Source: Paraburkholderia sp. Ac-20340
GTDB taxonomy: Bacteria > Pseudomonadota > Gammaproteobacteria > Burkholderiales > Burkholderiaceae
Direction of reading: 5' to 3'
Length of the DNA: 64,000 nt
Assembly: GCF_017104965.1 (NCBI RefSeq)
Contig: NZ_JAAGPR010000001.1
Location: forward strand, 310,001-374,000
Part shown: positions 26,420 through 35,462 of the stretch, piece after piece
Position numbering within the stretch: position 1 is the first letter of the stretch
Layout of the letters: every line of letters starts with the position of its first letter
Notes under the pieces: generated by a model
Told to the model about the DNA's origin: nothing
Databases searched by the model: none
Seen by the model: the letters and a program-made list of their open reading frames with translations, nothing else
Position numbers and translations under genes: made by a program

Positions 26420-27559
26420 ATGAAAAGAACGAATACGGCGGCCTTGAGTGCCATTGCGCTGGCGACGATGCTGATGTCGAACGCGAGCCATGCGCAGAGC
26501 AGCGTGACCCTCTACGGCATTATCGACGCGGGTGTGACGTGGGTGAACAACGCTGGCGGCTCGCATCAGGTCAAATTCGACGACGGTATTTCCTATGCGA
26601 ACCGTTTTGGCTTAAAGGGCACGGAAGACCTGGGCGGCGGACTGAAAGCGGTGTTCGAACTGGAAAGCGGTTTTCACCTGGGCAACGGGCAACTGGCGAA
26701 CGGTGGATCGCTATTTGGGCGTGCTGCTTATGTGGGACTGCAAAGCGATTGGGGAACGCTTACGCTCGGTAACCAGATCGATATGACGCAGGAGTTTGTT
26801 TATCTGTTCAATATCACCGCCTGGGCGAGCGGCTATGCAATCAATCAAGGCGACTTCGACCGCATGAATGGGGATCATCTGCCTAATTCGATCAAGTTCA
26901 TGTCGAATACGTATGGTGGGTTCCAGTTCGGCGGTATGTATTCATTCAGCAATACGCCAGGGGATTTCCATACGGGTAGCGCGTGGAGCGTGGGGGCGCA
27001 GTATCAGCATGGCGATTTCGCTATGGGGACTGCGTATACGCAGTTGAATAATCCTTCAGGGATTTATGCGTTCGATCCTTATGCCATGATTGGTGTGCGG
27101 TCTTTTTTTGGGCGGCCTACTGTGAGCGTGGATGCTTCGGGGGCGGTTGCCGATCTTTATTCTAGCGATTCGTTTCCTGTTGATAAACAGGGGACGTTTG
27201 GGATCGGGGCTAGCTATGCGATCGGCGCTGTGACGCTTTCTGGAGACTTCACTTATACGCAGATCAAGGCGTTCGGGGACAGCGAACATATGCTTGTGGC
27301 CGAAGGCGGCGCTAACTGGCAGGTTACGCCGGCTTTTAGTGCTATTGGCGGGTATCAGTACACTCACTTCGATGGGCATCACTGGAATCAAATCTCGGCT
27401 GGGTTGCATTATCTGCTCTCCAAGAATACCGATGTTTATCTTTCTGGCGACTGGCTTAAGGCTTCGCAAGGGGTCGATGCTGTGATTGGGTATAGCTTTA
27501 CGCCTTCTTCCACTACTACGCAGGCGGATGTGCGTATTGGGATGAGGCATTCGTTTTGA
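26420..27559 (+). CDS. Gram-negative general porin
   Basis: A complete 379-residue outer-membrane porin. Signal peptide cleaves after SNASHA, and the mature protein starts QSSVTLYGIIDAGVTWVNN, the standard first strand of Burkholderia porins; NRFGLKGTEDLGGGLKAVFELESGF and the C-terminal ...VRIGMRHSF (terminal Phe) complete the fold. GGAG lies 11 bases upstream of the start. It is divergent from betI and may supply outer-membrane passage for choline or betaine (inference). Its last about 500 bases shift to G/T-rich codons (for example 41 of 60 bases at 27061-27120), as the M50 gene does before copy A of the repeat. Confidence 0.94.
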   Translation: MKRTNTAALSAIALATMLMSNASHAQSSVTLYGIIDAGVTWVNNAGGSHQVKFDDGISYANRFGLKGTEDLGGGLKAVFELESGFHLGNGQLANGGSLFGRAAYVGLQSDWGTLTLGNQIDMTQEFVYLFNITAWASGYAINQGDFDRMNGDHLPNSIKFMSNTYGGFQFGGMYSFSNTPGDFHTGSAWSVGAQYQHGDFAMGTAYTQLNNPSGIYAFDPYAMIGVRSFFGRPTVSVDASGAVADLYSSDSFPVDKQGTFGIGASYAIGAVTLSGDFTYTQIKAFGDSEHMLVAEGGANWQVTPAFSAIGGYQYTHFDGHHWNQISAGLHYLLSKNTDVYLSGDWLKASQGVDAVIGYSFTPSSTTTQADVRIGMRHSF

Positions 27560-27577
27560 TTGGTTTTCTTTTGTTTT

Positions 27578-28091
27578 GGCATTTCCTTGTTTTCGTGTCG
27601 GTCTATTAGTGTCGCCCCTGTGCGGGGCGGCACCTACTTTTCTTTGCAGCGGCAAAGAAAAGTAGGCAAAAGAAAGCCGCTCACACCGCCAGTGTGACGC
27701 AGTCCACAAACAGCCGTTAAGGGGGAAAGGTATAGGAGCATCCGGTCCCCCGCACCCTACCACTAAGTGACAAGGCGCCCGCCCACCCGGGGGCGCTACG
27801 CGCCCCGAGGGGCATGACGCAAACCGAAGGTTTGCTGGTTTCCGTGGCAAACCCAACCGTTGCGCGCGCAGCGAGCAACGGGATGAATGACGGCTTTGTC
27901 ACTACCTTTGAAGGCGCGAGACGCCGGACGCCCCTATACCATTCCCCGCGTAAGGCTGGTTGTGGACTGCGTCACATTGGCGGTGTGAGCGGCTTTCTTT
28001 TGCTTACTTTTCTTTGCCGCGGCAAAGAAAAGTAAGTGCCGCCCCGCACAGGGGCAACGCTAATAGACCGACACGAAAACAAGGAAATGCC
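27578..28091. repeat. Long inverted-repeat intergenic element, copy B
   Basis: A 514-base second copy, same orientation as 16964-17511 and very similar except for a shorter centre. Left boundary GGCATTTCCTTG, right boundary CAAGGAAATGCC. Each arm again holds a hairpin. In the right arm both stem strands changed together relative to copy A (CCTACTT/AAGTAGG to CTTACTT/AAGTAAG), which keeps pairing. No transposase. Confidence 0.88.
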
Positions 28092-28210
28092 AACCTCCAA
28101 AAAAAACCAAAAAAAATGCTGCACCGCACCACCCATAGTTTTTCCGCCAAAAACCATCGCCAACCCGCACCAACACCCCAGTCGCCACCCCAACTGGCGA
28201 CCCCATCCTA
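28092..28210. other. A/C-rich tract next to repeat copy B
   Basis: Plus strand rich in A and C (46 of 60 bases at 28141-28200) with runs such as AAAAAAAACC. No gene. Mirrors the tract right of copy A. Confidence 0.6.
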
Positions 28211-28306
28211 ATCCCATGCCGCTTTTGTTCTATCAACCCCCACCCAGATTTTGATCTACTGCTCCCATCGCCGCGCAAGCGGCCCCACCGAACTCAGGGA
28301 AGTCAG

Positions 28307-29692
28307 ATGAACGTCAGCGTCTTCGACCTGTTCAAGATCGGCATCGGTCCATCGAGCTCGCACACGGTTGGTCCGATGATTGCCGCCTGCCGCTTCGCTT
28401 CGCATATCGAAGACGCCAATCTGCTCGGCTTCGTGCGCCGCGTCAAAGTGGAGCTCTACGGTTCGCTCGGCGCTACCGGCAAGGGCCACGGCACCGATAA
28501 GGCCGTCCTGCTCGGCCTCGAAGGCCATCTGCCCCATAGCATCGACCCGGACAGCATCGAGCCGCGCCTCGCCGAGATCCGTCGCGACAAGTCGCTGATG
28601 CTGCTCGGCAAGCAGGAGATCCGCTTCGAGGAGCGCGAGTGCATCGGTTTCTTTCGCAAGACGCTCGGCGGCACGAATACGCTGCACTCGAACGGCATGC
28701 GCTTTCAGGCTTTCGATGAACAAGGCCAGTTGCTGGTGGAGAAGGAGTATTACTCGGTAGGCGGCGGTTTCGTCGTGAATCGCGAGGGCGATCGCGTCAA
28801 TGGCGTGCGCGGCGTGCAGGAGGTGCCCTGGCCGTTCCGCACCGGCGACGATCTGCTGCGCGTTTGCCGCGAAAGCGGTCTTTCGATCGCGGAAGTGGTG
28901 TTCGCCAACGAATGCGTCTCGCGTTCGCCGGAAGCCGTGCGCGAAGGGCTCATGGCGATCTGGCAAACCATGGCCGCCTGTGTGGAGCGCGGTTGCCGCA
29001 TGCGTGGCGAGCTGCCGGGCCCGATGCAGGTGCGCCGCCGCGCCGCCGATCTCTGCGCGAATCTGCGCGCACGTTCGGAAGAGTCGCTGCGCGATCCGCT
29101 TTCGATGCTCGACTGGGTCAATCTCTATGCGATGGCCGTCAACGAGGAAAACGCCGCAGGCGGCCGCGTGGTCACGGCGCCCACCAATGGCGCGGCCGGC
29201 GTGATTCCCGCCGTGCTCCATTACTACGTGAAATTCACGCCGGGCGCGAACGATAAGGGCATCGTCGATTTTCTGCTGACGGCAGCGGCCATCGGCATCA
29301 TCTATAAGGAAACGGCCTCGATTTCAGGCGCCGAAGTGGGTTGCCAGGGCGAAGTGGGCGTGGCCTGTTCGATGGCGGCAGCGGCGCTCGCGGCGGTGAT
29401 GGGCGGTACGCCCTCGCAGGTGGAAAACGCCGCTGAAATCGGCATGGAACACAACCTGGGCATGACCTGCGATCCCGTGGGCGGTCTCGTGCAGATTCCC
29501 TGCATCGAACGCAATGCAATGGGCGCGATCAAGGCGCTCAACGCCTCGCGCATGGCGCTCAAGGGCAATGGCGAGCACTACGTCACGCTCGACAACGTCA
29601 TCAAGACCATGCGCGAAACCGGCGCCGATATGAAAACCAAATACAAGGAAACGTCTCGCGGCGGCCTGGCCGTGAACGTCATCGAATGCTAA
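28307..29692 (+). CDS. sdaA: L-serine ammonia-lyase (single-chain)
   Basis: A 461-residue iron-sulfur serine dehydratase producing pyruvate and ammonia from L-serine. The beta domain begins [24 protein letters not shown]. The alpha domain has the conserved block TGAAG-like [13 protein letters not shown] near 287 and the 4Fe-4S Cys set ([13 protein letters not shown] near 345; [19 protein letters not shown] near 387). It starts the sarcosine-oxidase gene run: soxB follows 28 bases later. This placement lets serine formed from sarcosine-derived glycine enter central metabolism. Confidence 0.95.
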   Translation: MNVSVFDLFKIGIGPSSSHTVGPMIAACRFASHIEDANLLGFVRRVKVELYGSLGATGKGHGTDKAVLLGLEGHLPHSIDPDSIEPRLAEIRRDKSLMLLGKQEIRFEERECIGFFRKTLGGTNTLHSNGMRFQAFDEQGQLLVEKEYYSVGGGFVVNREGDRVNGVRGVQEVPWPFRTGDDLLRVCRESGLSIAEVVFANECVSRSPEAVREGLMAIWQTMAACVERGCRMRGELPGPMQVRRRAADLCANLRARSEESLRDPLSMLDWVNLYAMAVNEENAAGGRVVTAPTNGAAGVIPAVLHYYVKFTPGANDKGIVDFLLTAAAIGIIYKETASISGAEVGCQGEVGVACSMAAAALAAVMGGTPSQVENAAEIGMEHNLGMTCDPVGGLVQIPCIERNAMGAIKALNASRMALKGNGEHYVTLDNVIKTMRETGADMKTKYKETSRGGLAVNVIEC

Positions 29693-29720
29693 TGGAAATG
29701 CGCAACGAGGGAACCGTGAA

Positions 29721-30965
29721 ATGAGCCGCTATTCGATATTCAGTCTCTTCCGCAACGGGTTGTCGTATCACGAGAACTGGGAGCGGCAATGGAAAAGCCC
29801 CGAGCCGAAAAAGGAATACGACGTGGTGATCGTCGGTGGCGGCGGGCACGGTCTGGCGACCGCTTATTACCTCGCGAAGGAACACGGTGTCAAGAACATC
29901 GCGATCCTCGAAAAAGGCTGGATCGGCGGCGGCAATACGGCGCGCAATACCACCATCGTGCGTTCCAATTATCTGTGGGACGAATCGGCAGGCCTTTATG
30001 AAAAGGCCATGAAGCTCTGGGAAGGTCTCGCGCAGGACCTCAATTACAACGTGATGTTCAGCCAGCGCGGCGTGCTGAATCTCGCACACACGCTGCAGGA
30101 TGTGCGCGATACGGAACGACGTGTGAATGCGAACCGCCTCAATGGTGTCGATGCCGAATTCCTCACGCCCGCGCAGATCAAGGAAATCGAGCCCACCATC
30201 AATCTGAATAGCCGTTATCCCGTGCTGGGCGCGTCGATCCAGCGTCGCGCAGGCGTGGCGCGCCATGACGCCGTGGCCTGGGGCTTCGCGCGCGGCGCCG
30301 ATCGTCTGGGTGTCGACATCATCCAGAATTGCCAGGTGACCGGTATTCGCCGCGACGGCGCGCGTGTCACGGGCGTGGATACGGTAAAGGGTTTTATCAA
30401 GACGAAGAAGGTCGCCGTGGTGGCCGCAGGCAATACCACCACGCTCGCCGATATGGCCGGCGTGCGTCTGCCGCTCGAAAGCCATCCGCTGCAGGCGCTG
30501 GTGTCCGAGCCGATCAAGCCGGTCGTCAATACGGTCATTATGTCGAACGCCGTGCACGCCTATATCAGCCAGTCCGATAAGGGCGATCTGGTGATTGGCG
30601 CGGGCGTCGATCAATACACGGGTTTTGGTCAGCGCGGTAGTTTCAATGTGATCGAAGGCACGCTGCAAGCCATCGTCGAAATGTTCCCGGTGTTCTCGCG
30701 CGTGCGCATGAACCGGCAGTGGGGCGGCATTGTCGATGTTTCGCCAGATGCCTGCCCGATCATCAGCAAAACCGACGTGAAGGGTCTCTATTTCAATTGC
30801 GGTTGGGGCACAGGCGGTTTCAAGGCCACGCCGGGTTCGGGTTGGGTCTTCGCGCATACGATCGCCAACGACGAACCGCATCCGCTGAATGCACCGTTCT
30901 CGCTGGACCGTTTCTATACCGGCCACCTGATCGACGAACACGGCGCTGCTGCCGTTGCGCACTAA
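29721..30965 (+). CDS. soxB: Sarcosine oxidase subunit beta
   Basis: A 414-residue FAD/FMN subunit of heterotetrameric sarcosine oxidase, where sarcosine is oxidised. FAD motif [23 protein letters not shown] near residues 33-55; [21 protein letters not shown] near 73-93; the [13 protein letters not shown] segment near 175 contains the His region that carries covalent FMN in characterised SoxB; C-terminal [19 protein letters not shown]. Start ATG 29721 follows AGGGAACCGTGAA. Order soxB-D-A-G is canonical. Confidence 0.97.
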   Translation: MSRYSIFSLFRNGLSYHENWERQWKSPEPKKEYDVVIVGGGGHGLATAYYLAKEHGVKNIAILEKGWIGGGNTARNTTIVRSNYLWDESAGLYEKAMKLWEGLAQDLNYNVMFSQRGVLNLAHTLQDVRDTERRVNANRLNGVDAEFLTPAQIKEIEPTINLNSRYPVLGASIQRRAGVARHDAVAWGFARGADRLGVDIIQNCQVTGIRRDGARVTGVDTVKGFIKTKKVAVVAAGNTTTLADMAGVRLPLESHPLQALVSEPIKPVVNTVIMSNAVHAYISQSDKGDLVIGAGVDQYTGFGQRGSFNVIEGTLQAIVEMFPVFSRVRMNRQWGGIVDVSPDACPIISKTDVKGLYFNCGWGTGGFKATPGSGWVFAHTIANDEPHPLNAPFSLDRFYTGHLIDEHGAAAVAH

Positions 30966-30995
30966 TCACCCACGGGCTTGAAAGGAGTACACGCT

Positions 30996-31328
30996 ATGTT
31001 GCTGATCGAATGTCCGTGGTGCGGTCCGCGTGCCGAAGCGGAATTTACCTGTGGTGGCGAGGCGGAAATCGCGCGCCCGCTGGAGACCGAAAAACTCACC
31101 GATAAAGAATGGGGCGATTACCTGTTCATGCGCCATAACCCGCGTGGCGTGCACAAGGAGCAATGGCTGCATGCGCAGGGTTGCCGCCGCTGGTTCATGG
31201 CCACGCGCGATACGGTCACTTACCAGATTCACGGCTACGAGAAGTTCCGCACGGGCGGCGCAGTCAACACGAACGAAAGCCAGAACACGAACCAGAGCAA
31301 TACGGGCACGCAAGGGAGCAAGGCATGA
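30996..31328 (+). CDS. soxD: Sarcosine oxidase subunit delta
   Basis: A 110-residue small zinc subunit of sarcosine oxidase. The Zn-binding Cys6 and Cys9 (ECPWCGPR) and a third Cys in FTCGGEAE are visible, with HAQGCRRWF further on and the conserved YLFMRHNPRGVHKEQW. Start 30996 has AAAGGAG upstream. The C-terminus carries an Asn/Gln/Thr-rich tail of about 20 residues (NTNESQNTNQSNTGTQG) beyond the usual end. Its stop overlaps soxA (ATGA). Confidence 0.95.
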   Translation: MLLIECPWCGPRAEAEFTCGGEAEIARPLETEKLTDKEWGDYLFMRHNPRGVHKEQWLHAQGCRRWFMATRDTVTYQIHGYEKFRTGGAVNTNESQNTNQSNTGTQGSKA

Positions 31329-34300
31329 GCCAGAAGAATCGTCTGGGCGCCGGCGGGCGCATCAATCGCGCAATTCCCTTGAGCTTTACGTTCAACGGAC
31401 GCACGTATCAGGGCTATCAGGGCGATACGCTGGCATCGGCGTTGCTCGCCAACGACGTGCATTTTGTCGCGCGCAGTTTCAAATATCACCGTCCGCGCGG
31501 CATCGTCACGGCCGATGTGGCCGAACCGAATGCGGTCGTGCAACTGGAAAGCGGCGCATATACGGTGCCGAATGCGCGCGCCACGGAAATCGAGCTGTAT
31601 CAGGGCCTCGTTGCCAACAGCGTGAATGCCGTGCCGAATCTGGAAAACGACCGCATGGCCGTGAACCAGAAGTTCTCGCGTTTCATGCCGGCCGGTTTCT
31701 ATTACAAGACCTTCATGTGGCCGCGTAAATTCTGGCCGAAATATGAAGAGAAGATTCGCGAGGCCGCGGGTCTGGGCAAGGCGCCCGAAGTGCTCGACGC
31801 GGATCGCTACGACAAGTGCTTCGCGCATTGCGATGTGCTCGTGGTCGGTGGCGGTCCGGTGGGTTTGCTGGCCGCGTTGACGGCGGGGCGCAGCGGCGCG
31901 CGCGTGATTCTCGTCGACGATCAGCGCGAACTGGGCGGCAGCCTGCTCGCAGGCAAGATCGAAATCGACGGTCGTCCCGCCATTCACTGGATCGAAAAAA
32001 TCGAGGCCGAACTGGCGGCATTGCCCGATGTGCAGATCCTGTCGCGCAGCACGGCCTTTGGTTATCAGGACCACAATCTCGTCACGATTACGCAGCGTTT
32101 GACCGAGCATCTGCCCGTGTCCACGCGTCAGGGGACGCGCGAGTTGCTGTGGAAGGTGCGTGCGAAGCGCGTGATTCTGGCGACCGGCGCGCACGAGCGT
32201 CCGATCGTATTCGGCAATAACGATCTGCCGGGTGTGATGCTGGCGTCGGCGGTATCGACGTATATCCATCGCTATGGCGTGCTGCCCGGCCGCAATGTGG
32301 TGGTGTTCGCGAACAACGATGCGGGCTATCGCTGTGCGCTCGATCTCAAGGCGTGCGGTGCAGCGGTCACCGTGGTCGATCCGCGTGGCCAGGGCGCGAG
32401 CGAATGGCAATCCGCCGCGCGCCGCCAGGGCGTGAAGATCATGAATAACGCGGCAATCATGAGTGCGCGTGGCAAGACGCGCGTGAATGCCGTTGAAGTG
32501 GTCGCCTGGAATAAAGGCCAGACCGGCGCGAAGCAGGCCGATCTTCCCTGCGATCTGGTGGCGATGTCGGGCGGCTTTAATCCCGTGCTGCACCTGTTCG
32601 CGCAATCGGGCGGCAAGGCGGCCTGGAGCGACGCGAAGGCGTGCTTTATTCCCGGCAAGCGCGTGCAGCCCGAAGTGAGCGCGGGCGCGGCAGTGGGCGA
32701 ATTCAGTCTCGCACGCGGTCTCACGCAGGCCATCGATGCGGGCGTGGACGCTGCGCAATCGCTGGGCTTCGCCGTGAAGCGCCCAGAGATGCCGAAGGTC
32801 GCCGATCACGCCGAAGCGCCGATGCAACCGCTCTGGCTCGTAGGCAGCCACGCGGCCGCGGCACGCGGGCCGAAGCAATTCGTCGATTTCCAGAACGACG
32901 TGGCGGCCGCCGATATTCTGCTGGCGGCGCGCGAAGGTTTCGAATCGATCGAGCACGTCAAGCGTTATACGGCGATGGGCTTCGGCACCGATCAGGGCAA
33001 GCTCGGCAATATCAACGGCATGGCCATTCTTGCCAATGCGCTCGGCAAGACAATTCCGGAAACCGGCACCACGACGTTCCGCCCGAATTACACGCCGGTG
33101 ACCTTCGGCACTTTCGCGGGCCGCGAACTGGGCGATCTGCTCGACCCGATCCGCAAGACCTGCGTGCACGAATGGCACGTGGAAAACGGCGCATTGTTCG
33201 AAGACGTGGGCAACTGGAAGCGTCCCTGGTACTTCCCGAAGAAGGGCGAAGATCTGCATGCGGCGGTGGCGCGCGAATGCCTCGCGGTGCGCAATAGCGT
33301 GGGGATTCTCGATGCTTCGACGCTCGGCAAGATCGATATTCAGGGCCCCGATGCTGCGAAGCTGCTCAACTGGGTTTATACGAATCCGTGGCTCAAGCTC
33401 GAAGTGGGCAAGTGCCGCTATGGCCTGATGCTCGACGAAAACGGCATGGTGTTCGACGACGGTGTGACCGTGCGCCTCGGGCCGCAGCACTACATGATGA
33501 CGACCACGACGGGCGGCGCGGCGCGCGTGCTCACGTGGCTCGAACGCTGGCTGCAAACCGAATGGCCCGATATGAAGGTGCGTCTGTCTTCCGTGACCGA
33601 CCATTGGGCGACCTTCGCCGTCGTTGGCCCGAAGAGCCGCAAGGTGCTGGAAAAAGTCTGCGCCGATATCGATTTCGCCAACGCAGCGTTCCCGTTCATG
33701 TCGTATCGCAACGGCACGGTGGCGGGCGCGAAAGCGCGCGTCATGCGCATCAGCTTCTCGGGCGAACTCGCTTATGAAGTGAACGTGCCGGCCAACGCGG
33801 GCCGCGCGGTATGGGAAGCATTGATGGCCGCTGGTGCGGAATTCGACATCACGCCGTACGGCACGGAAACGATGCACGTGCTGCGTGCGGAGAAGGGCTA
33901 CATCATCGTCGGTCAGGACACCGATGGATCGGTGACGCCGTTCGATCTGGGCATGGGCGGTCTGGTTTCGCAGACCAAGGACTTTCTCGGCAAGCGTTCG
34001 CTGTCGCGCTCCGATACGGCGAAGGAAGGCCGCAAGCAGTTCGTTGGCCTGCTCACCGAAGACGCGCAATACGTATTGCCCGAAGGCGGCCAGATCGTCG
34101 CGCCGGAGTCACGCGCCAGCATGGACGGCACGATGCCGATGATCGGCCACGTGACGTCGAGCTATTACAGCCCGATTCTCAAGCGCTCGATTGCGCTGGC
34201 GGTGGTGAAGGGTGGTCTCGGCAAGATGGGCGAAAAGGTTGTGGTGCCGATGGCGGATGGCCGTCGCGTGAGTGCGACCATCGCCAGCCCGATTTTCTAT

Positions 34301-34333
34301 GACACGGAAGGGGTGCGTCAGCATGTTGAATGA
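31325..34333 (+). CDS. soxA: Sarcosine oxidase subunit alpha
   Basis: A 1002-residue NAD+- and folate-binding subunit. Order: N-terminal 2Fe-2S-like/Fer2-type fold (SFTFNGRTYQGYQGDTLASALLAND), NAD-binding oxidoreductase domain with VLVVGGGPVGLLAALTAGRSG near 175, middle region, then C-terminal GcvT-type aminomethyltransferase domain (about 600-1000; GILDASTLGKIDIQGPDA; TPYGTETMHVLRAEKGYIIVGQDTDGS). The GcvT part transfers the methyl-derived carbon to tetrahydrofolate as 5,10-methylene-THF. Start ATG overlaps the soxD stop; the end overlaps soxG by 11 bases. Confidence 0.97.
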   Translation: MSQKNRLGAGGRINRAIPLSFTFNGRTYQGYQGDTLASALLANDVHFVARSFKYHRPRGIVTADVAEPNAVVQLESGAYTVPNARATEIELYQGLVANSVNAVPNLENDRMAVNQKFSRFMPAGFYYKTFMWPRKFWPKYEEKIREAAGLGKAPEVLDADRYDKCFAHCDVLVVGGGPVGLLAALTAGRSGARVILVDDQRELGGSLLAGKIEIDGRPAIHWIEKIEAELAALPDVQILSRSTAFGYQDHNLVTITQRLTEHLPVSTRQGTRELLWKVRAKRVILATGAHERPIVFGNNDLPGVMLASAVSTYIHRYGVLPGRNVVVFANNDAGYRCALDLKACGAAVTVVDPRGQGASEWQSAARRQGVKIMNNAAIMSARGKTRVNAVEVVAWNKGQTGAKQADLPCDLVAMSGGFNPVLHLFAQSGGKAAWSDAKACFIPGKRVQPEVSAGAAVGEFSLARGLTQAIDAGVDAAQSLGFAVKRPEMPKVADHAEAPMQPLWLVGSHAAAARGPKQFVDFQNDVAAADILLAAREGFESIEHVKRYTAMGFGTDQGKLGNINGMAILANALGKTIPETGTTTFRPNYTPVTFGTFAGRELGDLLDPIRKTCVHEWHVENGALFEDVGNWKRPWYFPKKGEDLHAAVARECLAVRNSVGILDASTLGKIDIQGPDAAKLLNWVYTNPWLKLEVGKCRYGLMLDENGMVFDDGVTVRLGPQHYMMTTTTGGAARVLTWLERWLQTEWPDMKVRLSSVTDHWATFAVVGPKSRKVLEKVCADIDFANAAFPFMSYRNGTVAGAKARVMRISFSGELAYEVNVPANAGRAVWEALMAAGAEFDITPYGTETMHVLRAEKGYIIVGQDTDGSVTPFDLGMGGLVSQTKDFLGKRSLSRSDTAKEGRKQFVGLLTEDAQYVLPEGGQIVAPESRASMDGTMPMIGHVTSSYYSPILKRSIALAVVKGGLGKMGEKVVVPMADGRRVSATIASPIFYDTEGVRQHVE

Positions 34334-34967
34334 AACGAGAGAACCGATGCCCCTCGCGGAATGCGTCGCGGCAGTGTGGCTGGAATCGCCGTTCGTCGGC
34401 GCGGATGATGTCATGAAACAACACGCAGCACGCCCGTCCAAGGCCTTCGCCATGCGCGAGTTGCCGTTCCGCGATCTGGTCAATGTGCGCGGCGAACCCG
34501 GCGATGCGGCGTTTGCCCGTGCCTTTGCAGAGGTCGTGGGTTGCCGCCTGCCGTTGCAGCCGAATACGCGCTCCGCTGGCGCCGATTACGACGTGCTCTG
34601 GCTTGGCCCCGACGAATGGCTCGTGCGCTCGACCGCTGCCGTGGAAGCCGGCGTGCTCGAAGCGAAACTGGCCGAAGCGTTGAATGCGGACAGCGGCGCG
34701 TGGGCGGCGGCGGTGGACGTCGGCAGCGGCTTTACGACCGTGGAATTGACCGGCGCGCGTGTGCGCGACGTGCTCGCGCGCGGTTGCCCGCTCGATCTGC
34801 ATCCGGGCGTGTTCAAGGAAGGCCAGTGCGCGCAGAGCTTCTTTTTCAAGGCGTCGATCGTGCTGATTCCCACCGGCGCGGATCGTTATGAAGTGGTCGT
34901 GCGGCGCAGTTTCGCCGATTACTTTTGCCGCATTCTGCTCGACGCCGCTGCGCCGCTGATGTCATGA
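34323..34967 (+). CDS. soxG: Sarcosine oxidase subunit gamma
   Basis: A 214-residue subunit completing the heterotetramer. It has the SoxG pattern FRDLVNVRGEPGDAAFARAFAEVVG, DYDVLWLGPDEWLV and VLARGCPLDLHPGVF...CAQSFFFKASIVL..., which is also GcvT-like but lacks catalysis. The start at 34323 overlaps the soxA end by 11 bases, and the stop overlaps the FolB-like gene (ATGA), so translation is probably coupled throughout. Confidence 0.95.
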   Translation: MLNETREPMPLAECVAAVWLESPFVGADDVMKQHAARPSKAFAMRELPFRDLVNVRGEPGDAAFARAFAEVVGCRLPLQPNTRSAGADYDVLWLGPDEWLVRSTAAVEAGVLEAKLAEALNADSGAWAAAVDVGSGFTTVELTGARVRDVLARGCPLDLHPGVFKEGQCAQSFFFKASIVLIPTGADRYEVVVRRSFADYFCRILLDAAAPLMS

Positions 34968-35407
34968 AGATCGTCGATGAAGGCATCGTGCAGGCGCTTT
35001 CGCCTCACACGCTGACGGCCGGGAGGGGCCGCGGCTGGAGCGTGTTTGTCGAAGCGCTGAGCGTGCCGGTGCGCGTGGGCATCCACGCGTACGAGCATGA
35101 AGCGCCGCAGCCGGTCGTGATCGATGCGCAACTGGGCTACGGCTGCGCGCCGGACGAGTCCGGCGAATGGATCGATTACGACGGCTGGTGCACGCGCGTG
35201 AGCGAATGGCTCGCACAGAAACCGCATACGCGGCTGCTCGAAACCCTGGTGGCCGACCTTGCGGCGCTGTCGTTTCGCGAATGGCCCGCGTTGCAGACGC
35301 TCACGCTCGCCGTTCACAAACCGAAGATTCGCCCCGGCACGCGGCGCGTGGGTGTTGCGCTCGAATGGACGCGGGCCGATTTTCTTGCATGGAGCGCTGC
35401 GATGTAA
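34964..35407 (+). CDS. FolB-like (dihydroneopterin aldolase family) protein
   Basis: A 147-residue tunnelling-fold protein of the FolB family. After about 25 residues comes SVFVEALSVPVRVGIHAYEHEAPQPVVIDAQLG, the normal FolB beta-strand, then IDYDGWCTRVSEWL and LLETLVADLAALSF with the Glu expected for pterin anchoring, and the HKPKIRPGTRRVGVALEW end. In FolB the reaction is 7,8-dihydroneopterin cleavage in folate synthesis. Its start overlaps the soxG stop (ATGA), tying it to sarcosine oxidase, which needs tetrahydrofolate. Role here is inferred: folate supply or a folate-related side reaction. Confidence 0.82.
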   Translation: MKIVDEGIVQALSPHTLTAGRGRGWSVFVEALSVPVRVGIHAYEHEAPQPVVIDAQLGYGCAPDESGEWIDYDGWCTRVSEWLAQKPHTRLLETLVADLAALSFREWPALQTLTLAVHKPKIRPGTRRVGVALEWTRADFLAWSAAM

Positions 35408-35462
35408 GCCGTAGCGCTGTGTCAACCGAGGCAAAAAGCCCATCACACAGGAGACAGCAACG

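Noticed and set aside
16964..28091. Composite transposon formed by the two element copies
   Set aside because: The elements encode no transposase, no target duplication was found at the outer ends, and the enclosed genes are typical host genes with native codon use (apart from the lower-GC FkbM gene).
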